DNA of 64,000 nucleotides from Terrimonas pollutisoli (GTDB lineage Bacteria; Bacteroidota; Bacteroidia; Chitinophagales; Chitinophagaceae). Location: positions 1-64,000 of the forward strand of contig NZ_JARKNA010000016.1 in assembly GCF_029360765.1 (NCBI RefSeq). Direction: 5' to 3'. Position numbers and translations under genes: made by a program. Shown here piece by piece: positions 52,901-62,583 of this stretch (positions within the stretch are counted from its first letter, which is position 1; every line of letters starts with the position of its first letter). The notes under the pieces are model-generated. The model had not been told where the DNA came from. It was given only the letters and a program-made list of their open reading frames with translations, and made no database searches.

Positions 52901-53800
52901 TTATTTTTGAAGTATGAAATAAAACTCGTTGGCCGATTTTTCTACTGAATGAGGGTAATATACTATGCTTGACCAGGGTTTTATATTTTTTGAAAAATAG
53001 TTTACCATTTCTAAAAAACTGTCCTCATTCCAGGTATGGTAATGAATATCGCTGTATTTATTATTAAATTCGGTTACAGCCCTCTTATATGGGTTTGCTG
53101 AAACAAAAGCTTTCTCATAAAATTCTACAAAGTGCAGAAAATCCCTTTCGCGTAAAGGACGTTTATAATCGAGTATTAAGTGATCCAACGTTGTCAAATC
53201 TCTTGCAGAATCAAAAGTCAACTCTTTATGGGGAACAAGTAATACAAGGTTGCCATTTGGTTTTAGCTTTGTCCAGGCCTTTTCAATGGCAAGTAAAGGA
53301 TTTCGAACATGCTCAATGACATGGCAGAGTATGAGAAAATCCTTGGATTGGTCCGCTATGCCTGACATATCCTCTATGCCAGTTTGATATTTACATCGCA
53401 CAAACTCATTAGTGTAAGTATTGTTATTAAAGTAAGGGCTGTCTTCAGAGAAATTGTCAAAAAAGTCAGCATACTCAATAATGGCATGTATGGAACAGGG
53501 AAAGGGATTAGAGGCAGCGCCGAATTCAATGCCCGATCCAGAAAGTTGACTGCCTATATGATCGCGTATCGCTCCCACCAGCAGATCAGGCGTATATTGT
53601 ATACCGGGCAAAGCCAGAGGAGCTGAAAGTTCAAACAAATCTATATATTCTGCGGAAACAGTTTCAATGTCCTCCCATTTAAAACCGTATGAATCCATAT
53701 GAGTTCCAGACGGTATCCACCTTCTGCAGTTTCCTAACACAAAATAAACCCTGCCATTATGGGGCGACTCATTACAAAGCAATAATCTGTAGCTGTTCAT
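52901..53800 (-). CDS. SAM-dependent methyltransferase of the polysaccharide locus
   Basis: A 299-residue protein with an N-terminal region of unknown fold (about 1-80, starting with a peptide-like RLLLCNESPHNGRVYFVLGN) and a class I methyltransferase domain. GIEFGAASNPF near residue 90 is a weak motif I, and DFLILCHVIEHVRNPLLAIE near 150, with PNGNLVLLVPH, is the methyltransferase-11 pattern. It could methylate a sugar of the exported glycan or cap its end. It lies between the giant enzyme and the RgpF-like gene on the same strand. The substrate is unknown. Confidence 0.82.
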   Translation of the reverse strand: MNSYRLLLCNESPHNGRVYFVLGNCRRWIPSGTHMDSYGFKWEDIETVSAEYIDLFELSAPLALPGIQYTPDLLVGAIRDHIGSQLSGSGIEFGAASNPFPCSIHAIIEYADFFDNFSEDSPYFNNNTYTNEFVRCKYQTGIEDMSGIADQSKDFLILCHVIEHVRNPLLAIEKAWTKLKPNGNLVLLVPHKELTFDSARDLTTLDHLILDYKRPLRERDFLHFVEFYEKAFVSANPYKRAVTEFNNKYSDIHYHTWNEDSFLEMVNYFSKNIKPWSSIVYYPHSVEKSANEFYFILQK

Positions 53801-53843
53801 GTTATTCTTTTATTCACTTACAATATGACATGATAACATCATT

Positions 53844-56800
53844 TCATTTAATCATTTTCACGTCAGAGTTAGTCTTAAGTTGAGTTTTAACATTCTCCGG
53901 CTGACACATGTAATCGTAAATCGTGTTAAGCTCTATATCCCAACTAGTATGATTATTCCTAATATCAGCTATCGCATTTTCAACCAGCTTATTTCGCAAT
54001 GCGTTATTGAGGAGTAGTTCCTCGATAGTTTCAGCGATCCTGGTGGCGGTTGCTTCTGTTAATAGGCAATTCACATTCTCTTTTAAAAACCACTTTGTAT
54101 CATTGTTATAATTAGAAACAACAGCACACCCACAAGCCATTAGTTCAAATGGAAGGTAGGATGGATGTTTAGTGAACATCATTACAAGTCCAACATCACA
54201 AATCCTGTACAGATCAGCTGTCTTTTCAAAATCCATTCTACCGATATTATTGACTACGCCTTCAAGACCATAGTCCTTAGGGTCCCATTCTGCACCGGCG
54301 CAAAAAATTTCGACTTTTTCGCCAAGTTTTGTTTTCAATATTCGCAATGCAGCCGAACCAAGCTCAAAGCCGTTTCGGGGATGTCCGGGTCTCCCATAAA
54401 AAAATACATTGTATTTATTATGTAGAGGCTTATGACGGTTGTTATGATGAAATACAGTTGTATCAATACAAGGTTTAAGATCAATGGCTTTGCCATTATA
54501 CTGACTTTCATATATTTTTCTAATGCCTTCCGTATTGGCTATTCCATAAAATCCGAATTTATACGTTGTTTCGGTTTGCCCAAATGTTGATCCGGCTGGA
54601 TAAAACAGAGGTTCAAAATCCTGAATAAAATAAAACTTCCTCTTTGTTTTGTTGAATCGTAATAGATAATAAGCTGTAGTCCACAGGCTGCAGATGCTTG
54701 CGTCTGCATAAGGGGCTTTATCTATCTCCGAAATTCCCGCTAGGCTTATCACCTTGCTATCCTTCAGTAGTGGAAAAGCTTCTATTATCATATTATATGT
54801 CTCAGCAGAATCAATACCCCCTACTATTATAAATGTATTTTTTACTTTTTTTACCGATTGCAAATAGTTAGCAAATCTGAATATAGTATACAAACCCGCA
54901 TAATATATAAAATCAAAATGAGGTAAAAACCAGTTTACAGATTTTATATCAATATAATTTCTATTGGACGCTATCAGTTCTGAATTCTTTTTAAAATCTG
55001 CGGTTGAAAAATCAAAGGCATTTGCAAGATACAACGCATCAGTGCTGTATTTCTCCCACCCGGTTTGCGGCCTCACCTCCATTAACTTTGGAGATGTGAA
55101 CCTAAGTAACTTTCTTTTATTTTCTACCGGTATACTACTGGTGGATTGCAGGTTAATATTCCAATGTCTGTCACATTCCTTTATTTGATAGATATCACGC
55201 AAAGTTGAAAAGTATTTGCTCCGTGTAAAATTATTGAGGTCTGCCACCATGGATGTTTGGACAACCGAAAACGGATTGTATACATGCCGATATCCGTGTT
55301 TCGACAATCTAAGACATAGCTCAACACATGAAAACTCCTTATACTCTGGATTGAAATAACCAACTTCGCTTAAGAGAGTTGCGTTTATAGCAAAACATTC
55401 CTGTCTCACTGAAGTGATATTTCTGTACCATTCAGTATAACCAAATATTGTATACTCAACCTTTTCGGTACCCCGGAAAATGTCTACAACTGAATTTCCG
55501 TTTAAAACCAGGCCTGTACTTAATATTTTTTCTTTGGAGTCAATTATTTTGGGAGATATTGCGCCATACGGTTTTTGCGCTGCCCAAATTACAAGTTGAT
55601 TTATAGAATGTTCATCTGTAAAATTTACCTTACTATCTGCAAACAAAAGGATATCTCCAATAAGATCCGGAGTTACCGCATTAATACTTTCATAAATATT
55701 TGTCTGATTAGCATTTACTATCCTTGCACCTTTACCCAACTTATCAACATCAATACTCTCTTGAGTAAGTACTACAATTTCCGTTTCATACCCATATGCA
55801 GTTTTAAATGCGTTAATCTGCTGAAACAGTTTTTTCAACAAATAGTCATCTGCACTATGGGTGACTATGAATGATATCTTTTTCGTGTCAGGTGCTTCCC
55901 AATCAACTTTTATAATTCCTTTTTCTTCAGAAGCAAAATACACCACAGCTTTTTGATTCAGAGCCGTCAGGTGATTTTTCAATGAAGTGAGTTGTGCTTG
56001 CAATGCATAGGGCTTGGCTCCAATCCCACTGGCTACTGAAGTGTTAACAATTCTCCAATGGTACAAAATGCTAGGAATATGACATATACGATCTGTAAGC
56101 CTCGATACTTTAAGAAATATATCCCAATCCTGCGATCCATCGGTACCGGAGTCTAAGAGTCCGGCTTTTTCGAGCAGGCTTTTCCTGATAACACAGAAGT
56201 GTGTCAGGTAGTTTGCTGAAAACATGATTTCCGGTGACCATTGGGGCTTATAAAGAGGGTTAACACTTGTTTCACCGTGCTCAAGCATCATATCCTTATC
56301 AGAATAAAAGAAATCGTATAAAGTAATATCATCTTGTAACCTGTATACTACTTCAAACAAAGCGTGAGGAGTAATAATATCATCGTGATCAAGAAGGGCA
56401 ATAAACTCTCCCTTTGCCAGTTTTATACCAGCATTGGTATTCTCTGCAATACCTTTATTTTCCACCTCTATATATACCACCCGGTCATCCGTTTCCATGT
56501 ACTTCTTAATACAAGAAGATATCTGTGTGTTCTCTGCACTGCCATTTACGATACATAATTCAAGATGAGAATATGTTTGATCTAAAACGGATTCAATCAT
56601 TTCCTTCAAAATACTGATGGGAGTGTTGTAAACTGGTACAATGACACTAATTAGAGGTACATAAGCGAATTCGACATTATAGATTGGATTGCTTGAAAAA
56701 TACTTTCTTTCCATCTGCAAAATCGTTTCACCAGTGGCAATGGAAGCTATAGGCGACGCCTTATCGGCAGAAACAGATGAACCCTGTAAGTTGACACTAT

Positions 56801-58307
56801 TTTTTTTTGATGTATTACCTGGCTTGTGTCTCCTCAACAACCTATCCCTGATCATGTAGTACTTCATCAACAATTTATATCCTTTGAGCCTTTTGATTCG
56901 CTCAAATTCAATAATAATCGCCTGGTTCTGGGAGTTGGGTATTTCGGCGCCGAGTTTCAGGCTGTTGAGCTGCAGGTTCAGATCGTGAAGGAGTTTATCT
57001 TTCATATTTCTATCGTTATAAGACGAAATCAGTTTCTGCCTGTACTCTTCATTAATATGCGTGAGCTCCTCTATCGTTTTCCGGTCTTCCGTTTCAGCCA
57101 TACTATTGCTTGTCCCGTCATCATGACTTTTTGATAAATGTTGTAGCTGCTCTCCCTTGTTAGCGATGGTTTTATTGAGATACTCAATAGAGCCGTTTAG
57201 CTGATTAAGATATTCCGCAAGCTCATTGTGTTTCTCTTCTGTTTTAAAAACTATATTATCTAAAAGACTTAAATGATTGTGAAGTTGCCGAACATGTTCT
57301 TCCCAGGTTTTTAATTGCTTGTCTTTCTCGCCGAGCAAATTATTATTCCCATCTATAATTTTTTCAATCTGGAAAAGTTGTTGCCTGTCAAGTTCATGAA
57401 GATTATCTTCAAAATGTTTTAATTGCTCACTTCTTTCGTTCAGAGCTGCTTCTTTTTGCTTTGTTAAACCCTCGAGATGGCCAATATATTCTTCCTTTGC
57501 TTTTAATATTCTTTCTATTTCACTGATATGAGCGGACTTGCCCCTAAGCTCTGAATCCAAGTTATAAATGTGACGGTCTTTATCTTTGATAATCTGGTTT
57601 TTCTCCGCTAACAGCGAGCTTTCGTTCTCGTTAAAGCGTTGTGACAGTTCGGCACGTGATTTAATAAGCTCGCTACGAAGCGTCTTATTCTCAATATAAT
57701 TTTTAAAAAATCCTTTCTCGTAGTCATATATGATTTCAGGCAACGTGTGCTGCTGTTTACGAAAACGGATAGCATGATCAATAATAAAAGATCCGTCAAA
57801 CTCAATGTCACGGAAAAAATTACAGCTGGCAAAGAGTTTTGCCCAGTATTCAGTGGGGTGAACATTAAAATGGGTTGCCTCTTTAAAGTCTGCTGGTGTA
57901 GAAGTAAAAACAAAATCTGAAGTATGGCGACATAAGTTTTCAATCATCGTTCTGCCATCCTGCACGGCCAGGTGTTCAATGACCTCAATACAAATGATCA
58001 GGTCATATTGCCGATCGAGCGGATCCAACACTGAACCAACGCTACAATATGGCCTGATATCCTCTCTCACCTGGTTGATGGCATACTCCGAAATATCAAT
58101 ACCATATGCCTCAACGCCCCTGTCTCTCAGCGCCGCAACGAGGTAACCATAAGCGCAGCCGGCATCCAGCACAGTTTTAGGATTTATGTCGCTGACAATT
58201 CTATCTGCAATCGTACCAAAAAAAGATTGCCAACTTTCTTTGTTATCATATGAAATTCCGCATGAAGTCAGGTAGTAGTACCGATCGTAAAAATTTTTAT
58301 CATCCAT
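53844..58307 (-). CDS. Giant multidomain glycan enzyme: methyltransferase, coiled coil, GT2, GT2-like and WsaF-like domains
   Basis: One 1487-residue frame. Residues about 25-185 are a class I methyltransferase (TVLDAGCAYGYLVAAL, IICIEVIEHL). About 200-475 is a long heptad-rich coiled coil. About 550-790 is a GT2 domain (PLISVIVPVYN, FIALLDHDD, DGSQDWDIFLKVSR). About 809-1030 is a second GT2-like domain with weaker motifs. About 1125-1487 resembles WsaF rhamnosyltransferases (YFIQDFEPLFYPAGS near 1234, then a GT4-type FFYGRPGHPRNGFELG near 1302 and LPFELMACGCAVVS). WsaE of Geobacillus S-layer glycans likewise joins a methyltransferase with rhamnosyltransferase domains. It probably extends and methyl-caps a rhamnose-containing chain (inference). 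Confidence 0.9.
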   Translation of the reverse strand: MDDKNFYDRYYYLTSCGISYDNKESWQSFFGTIADRIVSDINPKTVLDAGCAYGYLVAALRDRGVEAYGIDISEYAINQVREDIRPYCSVGSVLDPLDRQYDLIICIEVIEHLAVQDGRTMIENLCRHTSDFVFTSTPADFKEATHFNVHPTEYWAKLFASCNFFRDIEFDGSFIIDHAIRFRKQQHTLPEIIYDYEKGFFKNYIENKTLRSELIKSRAELSQRFNENESSLLAEKNQIIKDKDRHIYNLDSELRGKSAHISEIERILKAKEEYIGHLEGLTKQKEAALNERSEQLKHFEDNLHELDRQQLFQIEKIIDGNNNLLGEKDKQLKTWEEHVRQLHNHLSLLDNIVFKTEEKHNELAEYLNQLNGSIEYLNKTIANKGEQLQHLSKSHDDGTSNSMAETEDRKTIEELTHINEEYRQKLISSYNDRNMKDKLLHDLNLQLNSLKLGAEIPNSQNQAIIIEFERIKRLKGYKLLMKYYMIRDRLLRRHKPGNTSKKNSVNLQGSSVSADKASPIASIATGETILQMERKYFSSNPIYNVEFAYVPLISVIVPVYNTPISILKEMIESVLDQTYSHLELCIVNGSAENTQISSCIKKYMETDDRVVYIEVENKGIAENTNAGIKLAKGEFIALLDHDDIITPHALFEVVYRLQDDITLYDFFYSDKDMMLEHGETSVNPLYKPQWSPEIMFSANYLTHFCVIRKSLLEKAGLLDSGTDGSQDWDIFLKVSRLTDRICHIPSILYHWRIVNTSVASGIGAKPYALQAQLTSLKNHLTALNQKAVVYFASEEKGIIKVDWEAPDTKKISFIVTHSADDYLLKKLFQQINAFKTAYGYETEIVVLTQESIDVDKLGKGARIVNANQTNIYESINAVTPDLIGDILLFADSKVNFTDEHSINQLVIWAAQKPYGAISPKIIDSKEKILSTGLVLNGNSVVDIFRGTEKVEYTIFGYTEWYRNITSVRQECFAINATLLSEVGYFNPEYKEFSCVELCLRLSKHGYRHVYNPFSVVQTSMVADLNNFTRSKYFSTLRDIYQIKECDRHWNINLQSTSSIPVENKRKLLRFTSPKLMEVRPQTGWEKYSTDALYLANAFDFSTADFKKNSELIASNRNYIDIKSVNWFLPHFDFIYYAGLYTIFRFANYLQSVKKVKNTFIIVGGIDSAETYNMIIEAFPLLKDSKVISLAGISEIDKAPYADASICSLWTTAYYLLRFNKTKRKFYFIQDFEPLFYPAGSTFGQTETTYKFGFYGIANTEGIRKIYESQYNGKAIDLKPCIDTTVFHHNNRHKPLHNKYNVFFYGRPGHPRNGFELGSAALRILKTKLGEKVEIFCAGAEWDPKDYGLEGVVNNIGRMDFEKTADLYRICDVGLVMMFTKHPSYLPFELMACGCAVVSNYNNDTKWFLKENVNCLLTEATATRIAETIEELLLNNALRNKLVENAIADIRNNHTSWDIELNTIYDYMCQPENVKTQLKTNSDVKMIK

Positions 58308-58386
58308 TTTTAATAGGTGGATTTAGGTTTGATTGAATATGGCTTTTAAAATATTTTTCAACTCCTCCCGCTCTGCGGTTGAAGAT

Positions 58387-59247
58387 TTACTTTAACTTAT
58401 TGATTAAAAAATCCTGTAAGTCTTTTTTCCAATCTTTCATATTGTTACACCCTATCTTATTAAGATTCATATTTTCAAGTACGGAATAAAAGGGTCTTTT
58501 TACCGGAGCATTGAATTCTTTTACACTTGTAGGAATCAAAGGCGTTTTTAATCCTAATGTATCCCAGATGACTTTGGCAAATTCGTACCAGGAGCACTGC
58601 CCTTCTGAAGTCATGTGATACAAATTATATGAATCTGTTTTTATAAGCTCGGCTGTATTGCTGGCTATCCTGTAAGTGCTTGTAGGAGTAAGTATTTCAT
58701 CATTTACCACTTTTACTTCCGGCTTTTCCTTTGCCAACTTCAGCATGGTCGTTATAAAATTACCGCCCTTAGCACGGGAAGGAATTTTTCCGTAAATACC
58801 TGAGATACGAATCACATAAGATGTATCGCAATAATTCAAAGCAAAATACTCGCCGGAAAGTTTAGTGTTGGCGTATACATTCAATGGATTGGGCTTATCA
58901 TCTTCTGTATATGGGGTTTTTTTTTCTCCATCAAAAACGTAATCTGTACTATAATGCACCAATCTGATCTTCTCATCACTGCAGATTCTGGCCAGGTTAA
59001 GCGCACCCTTCCCATTAATTTGAAAAGCCTTGTCAGGAAACCTCTCCGCATCGGGTACAATGTGATAGGCAGCTGTGTTCAGAACTATATCCGGCTTTAT
59101 CGAGCAAAGCGCTTTATTTAGGCTGTCTATGTCTGTGACCTCAATGTCTGCATGGCTCAATGCCAATACTTCATGTTCTACCGATAGCACTTCTGTCAGA
59201 TCAGTTCCTAGTTGTCCGTTAGCTCCAATTATTGCTATCTTCATCAT
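58387..59247 (-). CDS. rfbD: dTDP-4-dehydrorhamnose reductase
   Basis: A 286-residue SDR-fold protein matching RmlD. The nucleotide motif is IAIIGANGQLGTDLTEVL, the conserved DIEVTDIDSLNKAL follows, then LNTAAYHIVPDAE, the STDYVFDG loop and the catalytic YANTKLSGE Tyr/Lys near residue 128. It catalyses the last step of dTDP-L-rhamnose synthesis. Its ATG overlaps the stop of the epimerase gene (ATGA). The first two pathway genes, rmlA and rmlB, are not in this window. Confidence 0.9.
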   Translation of the reverse strand: MMKIAIIGANGQLGTDLTEVLSVEHEVLALSHADIEVTDIDSLNKALCSIKPDIVLNTAAYHIVPDAERFPDKAFQINGKGALNLARICSDEKIRLVHYSTDYVFDGEKKTPYTEDDKPNPLNVYANTKLSGEYFALNYCDTSYVIRISGIYGKIPSRAKGGNFITTMLKLAKEKPEVKVVNDEILTPTSTYRIASNTAELIKTDSYNLYHMTSEGQCSWYEFAKVIWDTLGLKTPLIPTSVKEFNAPVKRPFYSVLENMNLNKIGCNNMKDWKKDLQDFLINKLK

Positions 59248-60197
59248 TTCAATTGTTTAAACATCTGAATATTGTAGTAGTTGGGATTATCAAAATCTTT
59301 GAACTTATCCATATTAGCGATAAGACCATCCAGTATCGCCGTCACATCATGCTTAGGTTTAAAGCTCAACGTAGTAACTGCTTTATCTGTCGTCACCTTA
59401 TAATTTCTGAAATCTTTTATATTTTTAATATTAAGTCTTACCGATTTTCCGAGCTTCTTTTCCACGGATTCTTTCACGAGGTCGGCTACTTCTCCTACGG
59501 TATAATTACCGCTTGATAGATTAAAGACACCGCTAATACCTTCCGAACTTTCGATGGCTCGGACATAACCACTGATTGCATCCTCGATACTAAGAATAGG
59601 GCGCCAAATGGAGGGGTTGTTTACAACTATCTCGCCGGAAGATACAGATGTCTTGAACATTGTGTTTACGATTAAATCGAGTCTCATTCGGGGACTATAT
59701 CCACTGACGGTACCTTTTCTGAAACAAATCACTGAAAAATCTTTGTCTGCCATTCCTAATACACCTTCTTCGCCCTGTAATTTTGAAATACCATACGGAT
59801 AATTGGAAATAGCAGGTGCAGTTTCATCATATAGTTCATTGACTGTATATCCATATACGGAACAGGAACTGGCATAAATAAATTTCCTGACTCCAGCCTT
59901 TTTAGCGATATATGCTAAGTAGGAAGGAGATGATGCATTATAAATAAAATTCTTAGCTGGGGAGAATTCTGCCATCGGATCATTAGAAAGGCCTGCGAGA
60001 AACATCACTTGATCATACGATTTCAATTCTTCTTCCTGAAGTTCAAAAATATCTTTTTGAAATATCTTGACTTCTGCCGGCAGAAAATTACCAAACCAAA
60101 GTAAATCAATCACATCAACGGCATAACCGCGTTCCAGCAATTTAGGAATCAGGGCTGAACCCACATACCCTGCGCCACCTGCAATTAATATTTTCAT
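59244..60197 (-). CDS. NAD-dependent epimerase/dehydratase family protein
   Basis: A 317-residue extended SDR. The cofactor motif is ILIAGGAGYVGSALIPKLLERGY, the catalytic residues are Ser in YASSCSVYGY and Tyr-Lys in YPYGISKLQGE near residue 136, and RPILSIEDAISGYVRAI near 200 is typical of nucleotide-sugar epimerases/dehydratases. It sits between rmlC and rmlD. It could make a second sugar nucleotide for the polymer; it does not look like RmlB, which has a different active-site signature. The exact substrate is unknown. Confidence 0.88.
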   Translation of the reverse strand: MKILIAGGAGYVGSALIPKLLERGYAVDVIDLLWFGNFLPAEVKIFQKDIFELQEEELKSYDQVMFLAGLSNDPMAEFSPAKNFIYNASSPSYLAYIAKKAGVRKFIYASSCSVYGYTVNELYDETAPAISNYPYGISKLQGEEGVLGMADKDFSVICFRKGTVSGYSPRMRLDLIVNTMFKTSVSSGEIVVNNPSIWRPILSIEDAISGYVRAIESSEGISGVFNLSSGNYTVGEVADLVKESVEKKLGKSVRLNIKNIKDFRNYKVTTDKAVTTLSFKPKHDVTAILDGLIANMDKFKDFDNPNYYNIQMFKQLK

Positions 60198-60218
60198 CTT
60201 AATTGAGTTTCCTATAGA

Positions 60219-60788
60219 TTAATAAACAAATTTTTTTGACTCAGGTCGGTTTGCCCACTGCTCCAATGTTTGTGCTACTTCATCTTTTTGGGAAAGAATG
60301 GGGTTTTTAACGGGCCAGTCTATGCCAATTGTAGGATCGTTCCATAAAATACCCGACTCTGCTTTAGTGCTTGTATAAACACCAGTGCATTTATATTGAA
60401 TCTCTGCAAACTCACTCATCACTCCAAAGCCTCTGGCAAAACCTGCAGGAGCGTAAACTTGTTTACGATTTTCTACCGAGGCTTCAACTCCTACCCAGTT
60501 ACCAAAAGTAGGGGAGCCGATACGAATATCAACGGCAACCAAAAAAGCAACACCTTGTGTTACCCTCATCAACTTACCCATCGGAGGTTCCCATTGAAAA
60601 TGTAATCCTCTAACTACGTTTTTAGCAGAACGTGAATGATTGTCCTGAACAAATTCAATATCTAGGCCCAGTTCTTTATACTTGTCTTTTCGATAGGTTT
60701 CTGTAAAAAAGCCTCTCTCATCTTTAAAAATATCCGGGGTAATAATAAATACATCTCTCAAAATTGTCTTTTCGATCTGGAACTCCAT
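60219..60788 (-). CDS. rfbC: dTDP-4-dehydrorhamnose 3,5-epimerase
   Basis: A 189-residue cupin-fold enzyme of the RmlC family. ITPDIFKDERGFFTETYRKDKY is the conserved start, the catalytic His is in VVRGLHFQWEPP near residue 63, and QVYAPAGFARGFGVMSE and EIQYKCTGVY carry the second catalytic His/Tyr region, though the usual PxGxAHGF reads PAGFARGF here. It epimerises C3 and C5 of the 4-keto sugar. The gene follows an AT-rich spacer holding a 14-bp palindrome (60796-60809). Acting with rfbD it gives dTDP-L-rhamnose. Confidence 0.88.
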   Translation of the reverse strand: MEFQIEKTILRDVFIITPDIFKDERGFFTETYRKDKYKELGLDIEFVQDNHSRSAKNVVRGLHFQWEPPMGKLMRVTQGVAFLVAVDIRIGSPTFGNWVGVEASVENRKQVYAPAGFARGFGVMSEFAEIQYKCTGVYTSTKAESGILWNDPTIGIDWPVKNPILSQKDEVAQTLEQWANRPESKKFVY

Positions 60789-60896
60789 TGTTGGGTTTTA
60801 AATTTAAAATTTGGCAAAAATTAGGTTTATGATTATTGATGAGATAGGATATGATAAAATACCATGATCAAAAACATTAAAGGGTGAGGGATACAT

Positions 60897-61271
60897 TTAG
60901 TTATTTTTTCGAAATAACTTTTGCATAATGGTGCCTGTCAAGCTTCTTTTTTCATATGTTCTTTTATACCACTCAATATCCTGGTTAATTCTATCAATAT
61001 CGTTGAGCAGTTTATTAATCAATTGCCTGTTCCCTTCAGCATTATGCATGCATTCAGATAACTTTTCTGTGAGCTCCAAAATGGTTTTATCCTTTCCCTC
61101 TATGAGAAGGTGCAAATGATTTATTTCCTGTTCCTGCCGATCAATAGTTTTTTGCTTGCTTAAAACTTCATTATCTAATTTTTGTTCTATAGACTCGAGC
61201 GATTGTTGCAACTCATCCAGTTTTTCATCTCCGTTAGGCGAAAAAGATTGTGTTATTATTGAATGCTCCAT
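60897..61271 (-). CDS. Small coiled-coil protein of the polysaccharide locus
   Basis: No family recognised. From ATG 61271 the product is about 124 residues (an ATG at 61310 gives 137 but overlaps the previous gene). Residues about 15-100 are heptad-rich and polar (LDELQQSLESIEQKLDNEV, ELTEKLSECM, LLNDIDRINQDIEWYKR), ending in a basic RSLTGTIMQKLFRKNN tail that could contact membrane or glycosyltransferase domains. Its companion in the same run, the 1487-residue enzyme, has a long coiled coil too. A scaffold or chain-length partner role is speculation from context. Confidence 0.65.
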   Translation of the reverse strand: MEHSIITQSFSPNGDEKLDELQQSLESIEQKLDNEVLSKQKTIDRQEQEINHLHLLIEGKDKTILELTEKLSECMHNAEGNRQLINKLLNDIDRINQDIEWYKRTYEKRSLTGTIMQKLFRKNN

Positions 61272-61281
61272 AGATATAGGT

Positions 61282-62409
61282 TTATCCCAAACTCCATATT
61301 GCTCTTCCACCAGCTGCTTCTGCTAATGATCCGGCATATAGTTCGCGGTATGATTTAAAGTTTTCTTTGGCATCAAATTCTGTCTTGCATATTTCACGGG
61401 AAAAATGTCCCATTACATTCAGCATGTCCCTGTTATTGTAATACTGTAATATTTTAATAATAGCCTCATTGGGTGTTGAAAAAAGATCCCCATTAATTCC
61501 ATTCTTTATAATATCTACATTTCCGGTGCAATTACTTAAAAGCACTGCTTTTTTCAGTGCCAACGCTTCGAGTACGGAAAAGGATAGCCCTTCATATTTC
61601 GATGTAGACAAGTATACGTCGGAGGATAGAACATGTTCATTTACTTCGTTTGCATTTAACCACCCTGTGATTTTTATATTTTTAGTGGTAAATATATTTT
61701 TGTCCTGGCCATCACCTACCCACACGAATTCAATTTGTTCTAAATCCTCGAAATAAGAGGCAATGTTGTTGAATAACGCAGGATTTTTTTGATCTTCAAT
61801 TCTCCCACTTGTTACAACGGTGAACTTTTTGTTTTTAATCCTCGTATTGGAACTTTTTGGTCTTTTTATATTAATTCCATTGTTTATATAGTCACCAATA
61901 ATGCCAATTTTTTGATATTGTTCCAATTCAGAGGCTGAACAACATATCATATTGCCTCCCAGGAACCTATGACTTAACTTTTCAAGAAGCTGATAAAAGT
62001 ACCTGGCTATTCCGTTAGAAGCAGAAAGAAACGACGCACCATTAGGTGTGTAGAAAATATTGGAAATACCGGCTAGCCGACAGGCAATCCTCCCAAGCAA
62101 ACCACTTTTTGAAGAATGAAGGTGAACTGCATCAATCATGTTTTTTCCCTTCAGCCGTATTAATATTTTGTAAACTTCTGTTAAAGCCATAAGATCCTTG
62201 AACGGATCAATTTGCCGACCTACAGAACGCCATTTGATAAAACGTACATTTTTCCTGGGAAAATTCTTTTTTACCTCCGCAGCTGCCATTTCATTCTTTC
62301 TTTCACCATGCACCACTATATGCATGTCATCGGGCATGGCCTCCGTAAGTGATCTTACGAAGACAGCCACGCCTGCGGCAAAAGGTTCAACAATGTGGAC
62401 AATTATCAT
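61282..62409 (-). CDS. Family 4 glycosyltransferase
   Basis: A GT4 enzyme of about 375 residues from ATG 62409 (MIIVHIVEPFAAGVAVFV). The acceptor domain shows DAVHLHSSKSGLLGRIACRL and IFYTPNGASFLS near 120, a signature of undecaprenyl-phosphate-linked or EPS-type sugar transferases. The donor domain has VVTSGRIEDQKNPALF near 215, IEFVWVGDGQD and STSKYEGLSFSVLEALALKKAVL near 290 with the catalytic Glu. It adds one sugar to the growing glycan in the cytosol. The longer frame to 62460 adds 17 residues unlike a GT4 start. Confidence 0.92.
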   Translation of the reverse strand: MIIVHIVEPFAAGVAVFVRSLTEAMPDDMHIVVHGERKNEMAAAEVKKNFPRKNVRFIKWRSVGRQIDPFKDLMALTEVYKILIRLKGKNMIDAVHLHSSKSGLLGRIACRLAGISNIFYTPNGASFLSASNGIARYFYQLLEKLSHRFLGGNMICCSASELEQYQKIGIIGDYINNGINIKRPKSSNTRIKNKKFTVVTSGRIEDQKNPALFNNIASYFEDLEQIEFVWVGDGQDKNIFTTKNIKITGWLNANEVNEHVLSSDVYLSTSKYEGLSFSVLEALALKKAVLLSNCTGNVDIIKNGINGDLFSTPNEAIIKILQYYNNRDMLNVMGHFSREICKTEFDAKENFKSYRELYAGSLAEAAGGRAIWSLG

Positions 62410-62583
62410 AGGTTTAGTTATTTTCCTGAATATTGAACATGGACACAAAATCCAGACCATTACATCATTTCATATTAAATAATGCATTAATGATTTGGCA
62501 AATCAGATCCTTAAAATAGTGGAAAGCAATCAAGGGACTTGATAGCGAACACTTGACAATCAGGAGGAAGAAAACGTTGCATT

